Positions 1 through 5,672 are shown, numbered from the stretch's first letter. The stretch: 6,366 nucleotides of DNA from Bacteroidota bacterium (GCA_023251855.1 JAHEYA010000147.1:1-6366), one strand, 5' to 3'. The notes: generated by a model from the sequence alone, not told the origin. A program made the numbers and translations.

Positions 1-396
1 TTTTTTCATTAGCGAAGTTGTAGTGCTTCCTACAAGAATCTCTGTAAGTTTACCTGCTCCGGCAATTCCCATAATCACCAGGTCAATAGTTTTTTCCTTT
101 ATCACCCCCAGAATTTCATCTACCGGCAATCCAGACCGAACAAAGGATTCCACCCGTATTGTATTCCCAATTTTTTTTTGAATTCTATCTTCTAATATCT
201 TCATCCTCTTTGAATTCAGTTCTTGTAATTCTTGTGGGGGTATCATCGCTATCGGAACCTCCCCTGTTGGAATAGGGATAGAGTATACATGTAATAAAAC
301 CAGTTTCGCCCCAATAAACTTTGCGAGTTCTACTGCGTAATTGATGGCATTGTCTGCAGCATCAGAATAATCGGTTGCAACTAAAACATTTTTCAT
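1..396 (-). CDS. Universal stress protein (UspA family), 3' end cut by window edge
   Basis: I translated this gene by hand from the ATG at 396-394; 132 residues are visible and the frame is still open at base 1, so the C-terminus lies outside. It begins MKNVLVATDYSDAA, the usual first beta strand and phosphate-side Asp of UspA proteins, and continues with a second strand (KLVLLHVYSIP, residues 31-41). Near the end it has DLVIMG followed by G110-x2-G113-x9-G123-S124-T125, the ATP-binding motif of the MJ0577-type branch, so it probably binds ATP. Cytoplasmic stress protein; its precise role is not defined by sequence. Because the end is missing I cannot tell a one-domain protein (about 140-150 residues) from the tandem two-domain form common in Bacteroidota. 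The leader before the ATG is A-rich with no Shine-Dalgarno sequence. It has its own predicted CRP/FNR-type promoter in the 172-base gap after the response regulator gene. Confidence 0.93.
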   Translation of the reverse strand, partial: MKNVLVATDYSDAADNAINYAVELAKFIGAKLVLLHVYSIPIPTGEVPIAMIPPQELQELNSKRMKILEDRIQKKIGNTIRVESFVRSGLPVDEILGVIKEKTIDLVIMGIAGAGKLTEILVGSTTTSLMKK

Positions 397-463
397 TTTT
401 TATCTTACTATTGATTTAATAAATCTGATGATTGCTCATAAATAATCAAATCATATTATAAAG

Positions 464-506
464 CAAAGCTCGGCACATTGCTGCATGCAGCAAATGACCA
501 AAATCA
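464..506 (-). promoter_or_regulatory. Predicted class II CRP/FNR-type promoter of the usp gene
   Basis: On the minus strand the box TGATTTTGGTCA (506-495, centre 500.5) is followed after 23 bases by GAGCTTTG (471-464), a match to the A and TTTG of the Bacteroidota -7 element TAnnTTTG. The centre of the box lies 36.5 bases from the final G, the same as at four other promoters in this window. If the box is centred at -41.5, transcription would start near 459, giving a leader of about 63 bases. A 16-base perfect palindrome lies between box and -7 element. Confidence 0.7.
478..493. repeat. 16-bp perfect palindrome in the usp promoter spacer
   Basis: The sequence TTGCTGCA followed by TGCAGCAA is perfectly self-complementary with no spacer. 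It occupies almost all of the 23 bases between the CRP/FNR-type box (495-506) and the -7 element (464-471). On the predicted numbering it covers about -19 to -34, a position where a bound repressor would block polymerase. It could also be a chance palindrome; none of the other four promoters has one here. Confidence 0.55.
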
Positions 507-516
507 GAAACAGGTG

Positions 517-528
517 TGATTGAAATCA
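517..528. promoter_or_regulatory. Second, distal CRP/FNR-type box upstream of usp
   Basis: Plus-strand TGATTGAAATCA is TGAT-N4-ATCA, close to the FNR consensus TTGAT-N4-ATCAA. It is centred 22 bases (about two helical turns) upstream of the proximal usp box, near -63 on the predicted numbering, a class I-like position. It has no TTTG at the 36.5-base distance, so it would be an accessory site, not a separate promoter. It also lies 41-52 bases past the stop codon of the response regulator gene. Confidence 0.55.
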
Positions 529-568
529 GATACCCACTAATTACGGGTAAGTATTGTTAAGTGTAAAA

Positions 569-1630
569 TCAGTTGCGCATTTTGGAAAGCTTATCGTAGT
601 TCAGTATCATGACCGTACCGCCTTTAATATCCACCAATCCTTCGTCTTTAAAATCACTAAGAGTGCGAATAGCAGTTTCTTGAGCGGTACCAGCAAGGTT
701 GGCAAGGTCTTCACGTGAAATTTGCATACTGAATTTTGTATCACCTTCTTTTTTATAGCGATTATAAAGTGCTGAAAGTGCTTCAGCAACACGTTTTCTA
801 ACGGAATTATAAGCAAGCTTAATGAGCTGTTGTTCTTTCTCTCTCAAATTATCAGAAAGCATTTTAATAAACTTACGGGATACTTCCGAATTTTTGTAAA
901 CCAAAGAATAAAAATCTTCTTTAGGAACCATACGTATCTCCGAATCTTCCAGTGTCATTGCAGAATCGGAATATTGCCCTTCCTCAAGCAGAGCCTGATA
1001 GCCGAAAAAATCCCCTTCATTATATAATCCGGTAATAAATTCTTTACCATCATCGTTCGACCGGAAGGTTTTAACTTTTCCTTTACCAATAAAAAAAACT
1101 CCTCTTGGATAACCCTCTTCACTATATATAGAATCCTTTTTCTTATAGCTTCTCAGTTCTTTATCTGTTGAAATTTTTTTTAAATCTTCAAACTTCTTTG
1201 CGCTGTTTAAAAATTCGTCAAGGCCGGAAAGATTTTTGGCAAATTCTTTTTTCAGTGTTTCAGCCTTTTTTAAACGACTTTCTACTGCACTTAAAAGTTC
1301 AATATCATCAAACGGTTTGGTAATATAGTCGTCAGCGCCCATTTCCATTCCTTTTCTGAAATCGCTTCGTTCTGCTTTCGCAGTTAAAAAAATAAACGGA
1401 ATACCAACTGTCTCCTCATTTTTTGCAAGCAGATGAATAACACCGTACCCATCAAGCACCGGCATCATGATGTCACAAATAATGAGATCAGGTTTATTTT
1501 TAATAGCCAGCTCAATACCTTCTTTGCCATTCTTGGCAGTAAGAACTTCATACAACGAAAGCTCAAGAATTTCAGCAGTATTCTCACGCATTTCTTTATT
1601 GTCTTCTATCAAAAGAATTTTTTTGCTCAT
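569..1630 (-). CDS. Response regulator with CRP/FNR-type DNA-binding domain (receiver-cNMP-HTH fusion)
   Basis: 353 residues in three parts. Residues 1-120 are a complete receiver domain: acidic pair E9-D10, phospho-acceptor D53 in IICDIMMP, T83, and K105-P106 in YITKPF. After a helical linker, residues about 145-260 form a CRP-like beta-roll (GVFFIGKGKVKTFR, then EGDFFGYQALLEEG). Residues 265-345 hold the dimer helix and a Crp-type helix-turn-helix (SREDLANLAGTAQETAIRTL) with E318 and R322, equivalent to CRP E181/R185 and FNR E209/R213, which read the TGA half-site. The phosphate cassette is not cAMP-competent: the usual GEL reads GYQ and the RSA motif reads DSA. The only Cys is C52, so there is no FNR-type iron-sulfur cluster. 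Thus it is probably a phosphorylation-controlled transcription factor, partnered with the kinase encoded 75 bases upstream. ATG at 1630; the predicted start site leaves a leader of only about 12 bases. Confidence 0.95.
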   Translation of the reverse strand: MSKKILLIEDNKEMRENTAEILELSLYEVLTAKNGKEGIELAIKNKPDLIICDIMMPVLDGYGVIHLLAKNEETVGIPFIFLTAKAERSDFRKGMEMGADDYITKPFDDIELLSAVESRLKKAETLKKEFAKNLSGLDEFLNSAKKFEDLKKISTDKELRSYKKKDSIYSEEGYPRGVFFIGKGKVKTFRSNDDGKEFITGLYNEGDFFGYQALLEEGQYSDSAMTLEDSEIRMVPKEDFYSLVYKNSEVSRKFIKMLSDNLREKEQQLIKLAYNSVRKRVAEALSALYNRYKKEGDTKFSMQISREDLANLAGTAQETAIRTLSDFKDEGLVDIKGGTVMILNYDKLSKMRN

Positions 1631-1646
1631 GATTTATATTTTACAA

Positions 1647-1689
1647 CAAAAATCGTTTATTCAAAATAGTGAAAAAATGACTTTGGTCA
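1647..1689 (-). promoter_or_regulatory. Predicted class II CRP/FNR-type promoter of the response regulator gene
   Basis: In the 75-base gap after the kinase gene, minus-strand TGACCAAAGTCA (1689-1678, centre 1683.5) is followed after 23 bases by GATTTTTG (1654-1647). Centre-to-G distance is 36.5, as at the other sites. Half-sites are TGAC/GTCA instead of TGAT/ATCA. This suggests that the regulator gene has its own promoter and is autoregulated, in addition to any read-through from the kinase gene. Confidence 0.68.
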
Positions 1690-1705
1690 GTTTTAGACTA
1701 CTTCA

Positions 1706-2947
1706 TCAATTAATCACAGGAAGTTTAATGGTAAATGTTGTTCCTTTTTCAAGAGAGCTCTTACAATCAATTGTTCCATTAAGCATCTCAACGTACTTTG
1801 CAACGATATTTAACCCCAGTCCGGTACCGGGAATATTAATTGCATTGTGAGCACGGAAAAACCGTTCGAACAAATGTTTCAGATCTTCCTGCGAAATTCC
1901 AATTCCGCTGTCTTTCACAGAAATTTTTATTTCCGAATCCGAAATTTTTGCATATACATCAATCGGTTTCCCTTCCGGAGAAAATTTGATTGCATTTGAA
2001 ATCAAATTAAAAAAAAGATGACGCAGAATTTTTTTATCGAAATTTATTTCTGATTCTCCTGAATGTATGAAATTAATCCGTTGCCCTTCTTTTGCCACTG
2101 ATTGCAATTCATTCAAGATTTCATTCGTGAAGGCAACAAAATTAAACTGTTCGGTAGAAACAGATAATTTTCCCTCTTCAAGTTTACTGATAGAAAGCAC
2201 ATCACTGATAATATCAGTAAGATTATTCACTGATGTTTTGATTCGCTGTAGGTGCTTTTCTTGTTTTTCATTTTCTCCCAACTGACCATATTGTTTAGCA
2301 AGCGACAAGGATGAAAGTATTGTTGCAAGCGGTGTACGAAACTCATGAGAGGCCATAGAAACAAATCTTGATTTTAAATCATTTAGTTCTTTTTCTTTTT
2401 GTAAAGCTTCGTCCAATTCTTTTTTTGTTTCATTAAGCTCTGCAATTGCCTCCTCAAGGATCATGGTGCGCTCTTTCACCTTTTTATCCAATCCTTTATT
2501 TAGTATTTCTAATTCTTGCTTTTGCAATTTCAACGATTCTTCGGCTTTTTTTCTAATAGTAATATCAATAATGAACGCTATAACAAAGTTTCCATCCACA
2601 TTTGAGAAAGGAGATAAACTAATCTCAACAGGAAATTCAATCCCGTTTTTTTTCATCCCATGCAGATCAAACCCAGCCCCCATTGAACGTGGATGAGGAC
2701 TTGCATTGTATTTACTTCGATGGTTTTCGTGCTTTTTAGATAGGCGATGAGGAATCAGTATCTCAATTTTTTTTCCGATAAGTTCAGATTTTTGATAACC
2801 GAAAAGTTTTTCTGCACTTGGATTAACATGACTGATCTCACCTTTATCATTGGCAACAATGATTCCTTCTGTAGCATAATAAAACAGTGCCCGGGCACCT
2901 TCCAGTGTGTCCATCTCTTTAAGTATGTATGCCTCAAACTTACTCAT
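1706..2947 (-). CDS. Cytoplasmic PAS-domain sensor histidine kinase
   Basis: With the ATG at 2947 the protein has 413 residues and no membrane segment. Residues about 18-134 are one PAS domain (EGIIVANDKGEISHVNPSAE, later KNGIEFPVEISLSP). Residues 134-198 are a coiled coil leading to the HisKA domain, with the phospho-acceptor H201 in the H box ASHEFRTPL. The HATPase domain has N-box residues N314 and N318 (NLISNAIKF), G1 box DSGIGIS (346-352), F box LFERFF and G2 box GTGLGL (374-379). The PAS domain aligns without gaps with the FixL haem PAS around HENHRSKY, where H73 matches the haem-ligating His, but the FixL distal Arg is Phe (F93), so haem binding is uncertain. The frame is open back to a TTG at 3025 (439 residues), but that extension would contain the promoter and two regulator boxes, so I chose the ATG. 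The partner is the adjacent response regulator. Confidence 0.93.
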   Translation of the reverse strand: MSKFEAYILKEMDTLEGARALFYYATEGIIVANDKGEISHVNPSAEKLFGYQKSELIGKKIEILIPHRLSKKHENHRSKYNASPHPRSMGAGFDLHGMKKNGIEFPVEISLSPFSNVDGNFVIAFIIDITIRKKAEESLKLQKQELEILNKGLDKKVKERTMILEEAIAELNETKKELDEALQKEKELNDLKSRFVSMASHEFRTPLATILSSLSLAKQYGQLGENEKQEKHLQRIKTSVNNLTDIISDVLSISKLEEGKLSVSTEQFNFVAFTNEILNELQSVAKEGQRINFIHSGESEINFDKKILRHLFFNLISNAIKFSPEGKPIDVYAKISDSEIKISVKDSGIGISQEDLKHLFERFFRAHNAINIPGTGLGLNIVAKYVEMLNGTIDCKSSLEKGTTFTIKLPVIN

Positions 2948-2962
2948 TTTTGCTTCAATCTG

Positions 2963-3005
2963 CAAAAGTCTGGAATTCAACTTTGAAAAAAAATGATATT
3001 TATCA
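2963..3005 (-). promoter_or_regulatory. Predicted class II CRP/FNR-type promoter of the histidine kinase gene
   Basis: Minus-strand TGATAAATATCA (3005-2994, centre 2999.5) is followed after 23 bases by GACTTTTG (2970-2963), again with 36.5 bases from centre to G. The start site would be near 2958, about 11 bases before the ATG at 2947. This decides the start codon: the alternative TTG at 3025 would lie upstream of the promoter. The divergent terB-like box is centred 23 bases further upstream. Confidence 0.68.
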
Positions 3006-3016
3006 TGTTTTAAAAC

Positions 3017-3059
3017 TGATGCCAATCATTTAGACGGCAATTACTATTTCTCACCTTTG
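3017..3059 (+). promoter_or_regulatory. Predicted class II CRP/FNR-type promoter of the terB-like gene
   Basis: TGATGCCAATCA (3017-3028, centre 3022.5) is followed after 23 bases by CACCTTTG (3052-3059). The centre-to-G distance is 36.5. The start would be near 3064, giving a leader of about 54 bases. Box centres for this gene and the divergent kinase gene are 23 bases apart, so each box also sits near -63 relative to the other promoter and could assist it. Confidence 0.7.
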
Positions 3060-3117
3060 TACGAGTAAGTGTACAGAAAAATGTTGTTGCACATATTTAA
3101 ACCAAAAACCAAAACAC

Positions 3118-3525
3118 ATGAGACCACTACAAAGTTTACATTATGCCATTGGCGAACTTGCTTACGCAATTGCCAATATTGACGGGCAAGTACAAAAAGA
3201 AGAGCGAATGAAACTTCATAACATAGTTGCAGCCGAGCTTCGTTGTAAAGACTATAACTTTGACGTATCTGAAATCATTTTTCAAATCCTTGACAAAGAC
3301 AAGCAGGATTCAGAAACCACATACAACTGGGCCTTGAAGGTGATAAAATTAAACAGTCAATACCTGAGCCCTGAACTGAAAAAAACATTTATTAGTGTGA
3401 TGGAAAAAGTGGCGAAAGCTTATCCCCCGGTAACTGCTTCTGAACAAGCGCTTATTAGCAGATTTAAAAAAGATATTGCCGACATTCATGGCGATCCGGT
3501 ATTTTATAAAAAAGTGCTTAGATGA
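3118..3525 (+). CDS. TerB-like (TerB/DjlA N-terminal type) small helical protein
   Basis: 135 residues, soluble, predicted almost wholly helical. The first half reads AIGELAYAIANIDGQVQKEE: a helix, then D22-G23-x-V-x2-E28-E29, the acidic turn that marks the TerB fold. The second half (VAKAYPPVTASEQALISRF, residues 98-116) looks like the degenerate repeat of the same unit, with the DG lost. TerB-like domains bind metal ions in tellurite-resistance proteins, but most single-domain homologues have no proven function, and tellurite resistance should not be assumed. The ATG at 3118 follows an A-rich leader without Shine-Dalgarno sequence. It is divergent from the kinase gene and carries its own predicted regulator-dependent promoter, which places it in the same stress set as usp. 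The next gene downstream is the decayed magnesium ATPase. Confidence 0.75.
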   Translation: MRPLQSLHYAIGELAYAIANIDGQVQKEERMKLHNIVAAELRCKDYNFDVSEIIFQILDKDKQDSETTYNWALKVIKLNSQYLSPELKKTFISVMEKVAKAYPPVTASEQALISRFKKDIADIHGDPVFYKKVLR

Positions 3526-3582
3526 TTTTGCTCTTAAGAATGGAGATATTATTTGATTCGTCAGGAAAGAAAATAATAATGG

Positions 3583-3691
3583 ACAAGAATCTTACCAATA
3601 ACTAAACAATTGAAATCCATGCTAGATATTGAGTGTTCCATAGTCTTCCACCCGATCCAAGATTACAACCTTAGCTCCGTGCAAATGGGAT
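3583..3691 (+). pseudogene. Frameshifted upstream remnant of a magnesium P-type ATPase gene
   Basis: In the frame starting at 3583 a stretch of about 30 codons reads RILPITKQL-KSMLDIECSIVF-HPIQDYNL, which resembles the MgtA segment LPIxLLxxNLLYDIsQxxIPFDxVD just before the C-terminal domain. It is bounded upstream by a TAA at 3577. Around 3672-3677 the likeness moves to the frame of the next ORF, where APCKWD precedes the ATG at 3692 and corresponds to the MgtA KPxxWD. That shift fits a small deletion; the remnant is also about two residues short internally. The likeness is short, so this part is moderately supported. The rest of the ATPase (over 650 residues in family members) is absent: 3526-3582 shows no recognisable remains. 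Confidence 0.55.
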
Positions 3692-4087
3692 ATGCGTCTC
3701 ATAAAAAGGTTCATGCTTGTTTTTGGAATCGAAAGTTCCATATTTGATTATCTAACTTTTGCAATCCTTATATGGTTTTTTCATGCTTCGTCCGATGTTT
3801 TCCGTACAGGGTGGTTTGTTGAATCTGTTGTTACGGAAGTGCTGATATTGCTTATTGTAAGAACCCGCAGAACATTTTTTTCAAGTCGCCCCGGTAAATT
3901 TTTATTTATTTCCAGTATAGGCGTAATTGGAATTGTCATTGTTATAACTATCGTCAAAATTCCTTCTTCGCTTGGATTTAGTACGTTACCGATGTTTATT
4001 ATTGGTAGCATGTGTTTAATAGCTCTGATATATGGTCTACTTGCAGAAGTGACCAAAAAAATAATTTTTCGTCAAATAAATTATTGA
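3692..4087 (+). CDS. C-terminal fragment of an MgtA/MgtB-type magnesium-importing P-type ATPase
   Basis: The 131-residue ORF starts inside the family, not at a natural N-terminus. It contains RFMLVFGIESSIFDYLTF, close to MgtA FMxxxGPxSSIFDxxTF, then FHASSDVFRTGWFVES, a TEVLILLIVRTRR segment matching the SQxLxxxxIRTRR of the family, and two more hydrophobic helices ending in VTKKIIFR. These are the last four membrane helices. The P domain with the DKTGT phosphorylation site, the A and N domains and the other helices are missing (full proteins are about 850-900 residues). In-frame likeness extends upstream of the ATG (PCKWD), which supports a truncated relic over a small new gene. It could still be translated as a small membrane protein. 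The fixed C-terminus is intact and is followed at once by a strong hairpin, consistent with the original gene's 3' end being preserved. Confidence 0.82.
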   Translation: MRLIKRFMLVFGIESSIFDYLTFAILIWFFHASSDVFRTGWFVESVVTEVLILLIVRTRRTFFSSRPGKFLFISSIGVIGIVIVITIVKIPSSLGFSTLPMFIIGSMCLIALIYGLLAEVTKKIIFRQINY

Positions 4088-4090
4088 AAT

Positions 4091-4130
4091 AGAATTTGTT
4101 GTAAATCTCACCTTAATTGCTACAAATTCT
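4091..4130 (+). terminator. Hairpin after the ATPase fragment, likely terminator
   Basis: AGAATTTGT (4091-4099) pairs perfectly with ACAAATTCT (4122-4130). The stem continues after one mismatch with four more pairs (4101-4104 with 4117-4120, one of them G-U), leaving a small loop. It begins three bases after the stop codon. No clean U-run follows (TCCTGATTTT), so termination may be weak or factor-dependent. The hairpin ends three bases before the regulator box of the next gene, so it could insulate that promoter. Confidence 0.5.
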
Positions 4131-4133
4131 TCC

Positions 4134-4176
4134 TGATTTTAATCATCTCTTCGGCTGTTATCTCTCATTTTTTTTG
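4134..4176 (+). promoter_or_regulatory. Predicted class II CRP/FNR-type promoter of the secreted-protein gene
   Basis: TGATTTTAATCA (4134-4145, centre 4139.5) is followed after 23 bases by TTTTTTTG (4169-4176), with 36.5 bases from centre to G. The -7 element keeps TTTG but lacks the A found at the other four. The start would be near 4181, about 58 bases before the ATG at 4239. Weaker TTTG matches nearer the gene (GAATTTTG at 4191-4198) could serve as an alternative promoter. Confidence 0.65.
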
Positions 4177-4238
4177 CTGCTGCTCTTTGTGAATTTTGTA
4201 ATTGAAAAAAATTTTTAATTCAACAAAACTATACAGCC

Positions 4239-5618
4239 ATGAAAAAATTAATACTCTATTCCGCATTACTATTGCAGGTAAATGTTTTTGCACAAGCCAT
4301 TCCAAACGGGACTTTTGAAAACTGGAACACAACTGCTTACAGCGAACCAAACGGGTTTTCTACTGGCAACCTGGAAGACATTCAAAGAACAGGGAATATT
4401 ACTGTAACTAAAGTTGCCGGATACAGTGGTTTTGCTGTCAGGATACAGACTGTAGCTTCAGGTTCTGATACCACCGAATCCTATATTATTAATACAACTA
4501 ATCCATGCAGCGATGTGCCACAATGGAAAGGCGGTGTTCCCTATTCAGAGCAGCCAACTGCTATCACCGGTTATTACCGATATAACCTTCCGGGCAGTGA
4601 TACAGCGTTAATGATTGTTGTATTCAGAAAAAATGGAGTTCACATTGCTGATAATATTATACAAATCCGGGGGACAGGAAGTCAAAGTACATGGGCCTCA
4701 TTCAGTTTTCCGATTACCTGTGGCGTTGTTCCCGACTCCATGATTTTTGCTGCCGCTTCCAGCAATAAAAAAGGAGTAGGCATTCAAAACGGAAGTTTTC
4801 TTGAGTTAGACAACCTTGCATTTACCGGAACAACACAGCCATTTCCCAATGGGGATTTTGAAAACTGGACTTCAAAAACCTGGGATAATTTATCAGGGTG
4901 GGATTCTTGGGGAAGCGGGGTCAGCAAATCCACAAGCAGTTATGGTGGGCTTTACGCTGTAAGGTTTGAAACTGTAAGTGATTGCGGAGACAATGGTAAC
5001 ATTAATCCTTCAGGAATCACTTCCGGACACCTGACTCCGAACCATGGTGTTGTTGGAGGATACCCTTATACCGGTACAAGCGATAAGTTTTGCGGTTATT
5101 ATAAGTATGCCCCTATGGGAAATGACAGTGCAGAAATACACATTGATCTTACAAAAAATTTCAATAATGTAGGCGGTATCATGCATTTGTTACCGGCAGC
5201 AAATAACTTTACTTATTTTGAGGTTTCTTTCAGTTCGGGTATTGTTCCCGATACGCTGAGAATTGATGTTCAGTCCTCAAAATCGAATCCTTCATCGGCT
5301 AACATCGGAAGCGTTTTATATCTGGATGATTTGTATCTCCTGTCAGATCCACTTGGAATTTTTAATAATCACAAAAATGATGGCATATTTTTCTATCCAA
5401 ATCCTGCAAAAGAAATACTAAATGTTCAATTTAAAGGGAAATTGACGAATGAACCAAAAGTTATTACTGTTTACAATACACTCGGAGAAAACATCGGTTC
5501 ATGGAAAACAGATGAAAAACAAATTGTACTTGAAACAAAATCATTTCCCGTGGGGATATACTTACTGCAAATGAAAACAGCAAATGGAGTTATTGTTAAA
5601 AAATTTGTGAAAGAATAA
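4239..5618 (+). CDS. Secreted two-repeat protein with type IX secretion C-terminal sorting domain
   Basis: 459 residues. Residues 1-20 are a signal peptide (MKKLILYSALLL, then VNVFAQA), cleaved probably after A18 or A20. Two related modules follow, about 21-198 and 202-368. Each opens with PNGxFENW (22-29 and 203-210), has GYYRYxxxGSDTA / GYYKYxxxGNDSA in the middle (111 and 286), VVPDSMIF / IVPDTLRI (163 and 335) and ends LELDNLAF / LYLDDLYL (188 and 360). This layout resembles the beta-sandwich, carbohydrate-associated domains (PCMD-like) found in many T9SS cargo proteins; no catalytic residues can be named. Residues about 384-459 are a type A sorting domain: FFYPNPAKEILNV, VYNTLGENIGSW, GIYLLQM and the basic tail KKFVKE. 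It should therefore cross the outer membrane by the Por system and be released or attached to the surface. It stands behind a regulator-type promoter; the phasin-like gene follows after 54 bases. Confidence 0.9.
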   Translation: MKKLILYSALLLQVNVFAQAIPNGTFENWNTTAYSEPNGFSTGNLEDIQRTGNITVTKVAGYSGFAVRIQTVASGSDTTESYIINTTNPCSDVPQWKGGVPYSEQPTAITGYYRYNLPGSDTALMIVVFRKNGVHIADNIIQIRGTGSQSTWASFSFPITCGVVPDSMIFAAASSNKKGVGIQNGSFLELDNLAFTGTTQPFPNGDFENWTSKTWDNLSGWDSWGSGVSKSTSSYGGLYAVRFETVSDCGDNGNINPSGITSGHLTPNHGVVGGYPYTGTSDKFCGYYKYAPMGNDSAEIHIDLTKNFNNVGGIMHLLPAANNFTYFEVSFSSGIVPDTLRIDVQSSKSNPSSANIGSVLYLDDLYLLSDPLGIFNNHKNDGIFFYPNPAKEILNVQFKGKLTNEPKVITVYNTLGENIGSWKTDEKQIVLETKSFPVGIYLLQMKTANGVIVKKFVKE

Positions 5619-5672
5619 TTGGTAAAGACTTTGGAAAAATAATTATTGTATAACACTTAAAAATAAATCTTC

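Noticed and set aside
413..425. 13-bp palindrome GATTTA-A-TAAATC in the usp leader
   Set aside because: It is made nearly all of A and T and lies downstream of the predicted start site; it may be part of a weak leader hairpin but nothing supports a regulatory role.
531..549. Hairpin TACCC/GGGTA after the response regulator gene, considered as its terminator
   Set aside because: The stem is only five pairs with a nine-base loop and is not followed by a U-run on the minus strand.
607..1027. Open frames overlapping the response regulator gene in other frames
   Set aside because: They are shadows of a gene with complete receiver and CRP domains, with no family likeness of their own.
569..1630. 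Calling the regulator an FNR oxygen sensor because the boxes look FNR-like
   Set aside because: It has no cysteine cluster (only C52, next to the phospho-acceptor), so it cannot hold the FNR iron-sulfur cluster.
2829..2840. TGA-N6-TCA word (TGACTGATCTCA)
   Set aside because: It lies inside the kinase coding sequence, its inner bases are not complementary (TGAC with CTCA), and it has no promoter context; taken as the background occurrence.
3554..3563. TGA-TTCG-TCA palindrome-like word after the terB-like gene
   Set aside because: Spacing is 4 instead of 6 bases, and no gene start with a -7 element lies at the expected distance.
5531..5543. TGA-N7-TCA near the end of the secreted-protein gene, considered as a box for the phasin-like gene
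   Set aside because: The spacer is 7 bases, it is inside coding sequence about 130 bases before the ATG, and no TTTG sits at the shared distance.
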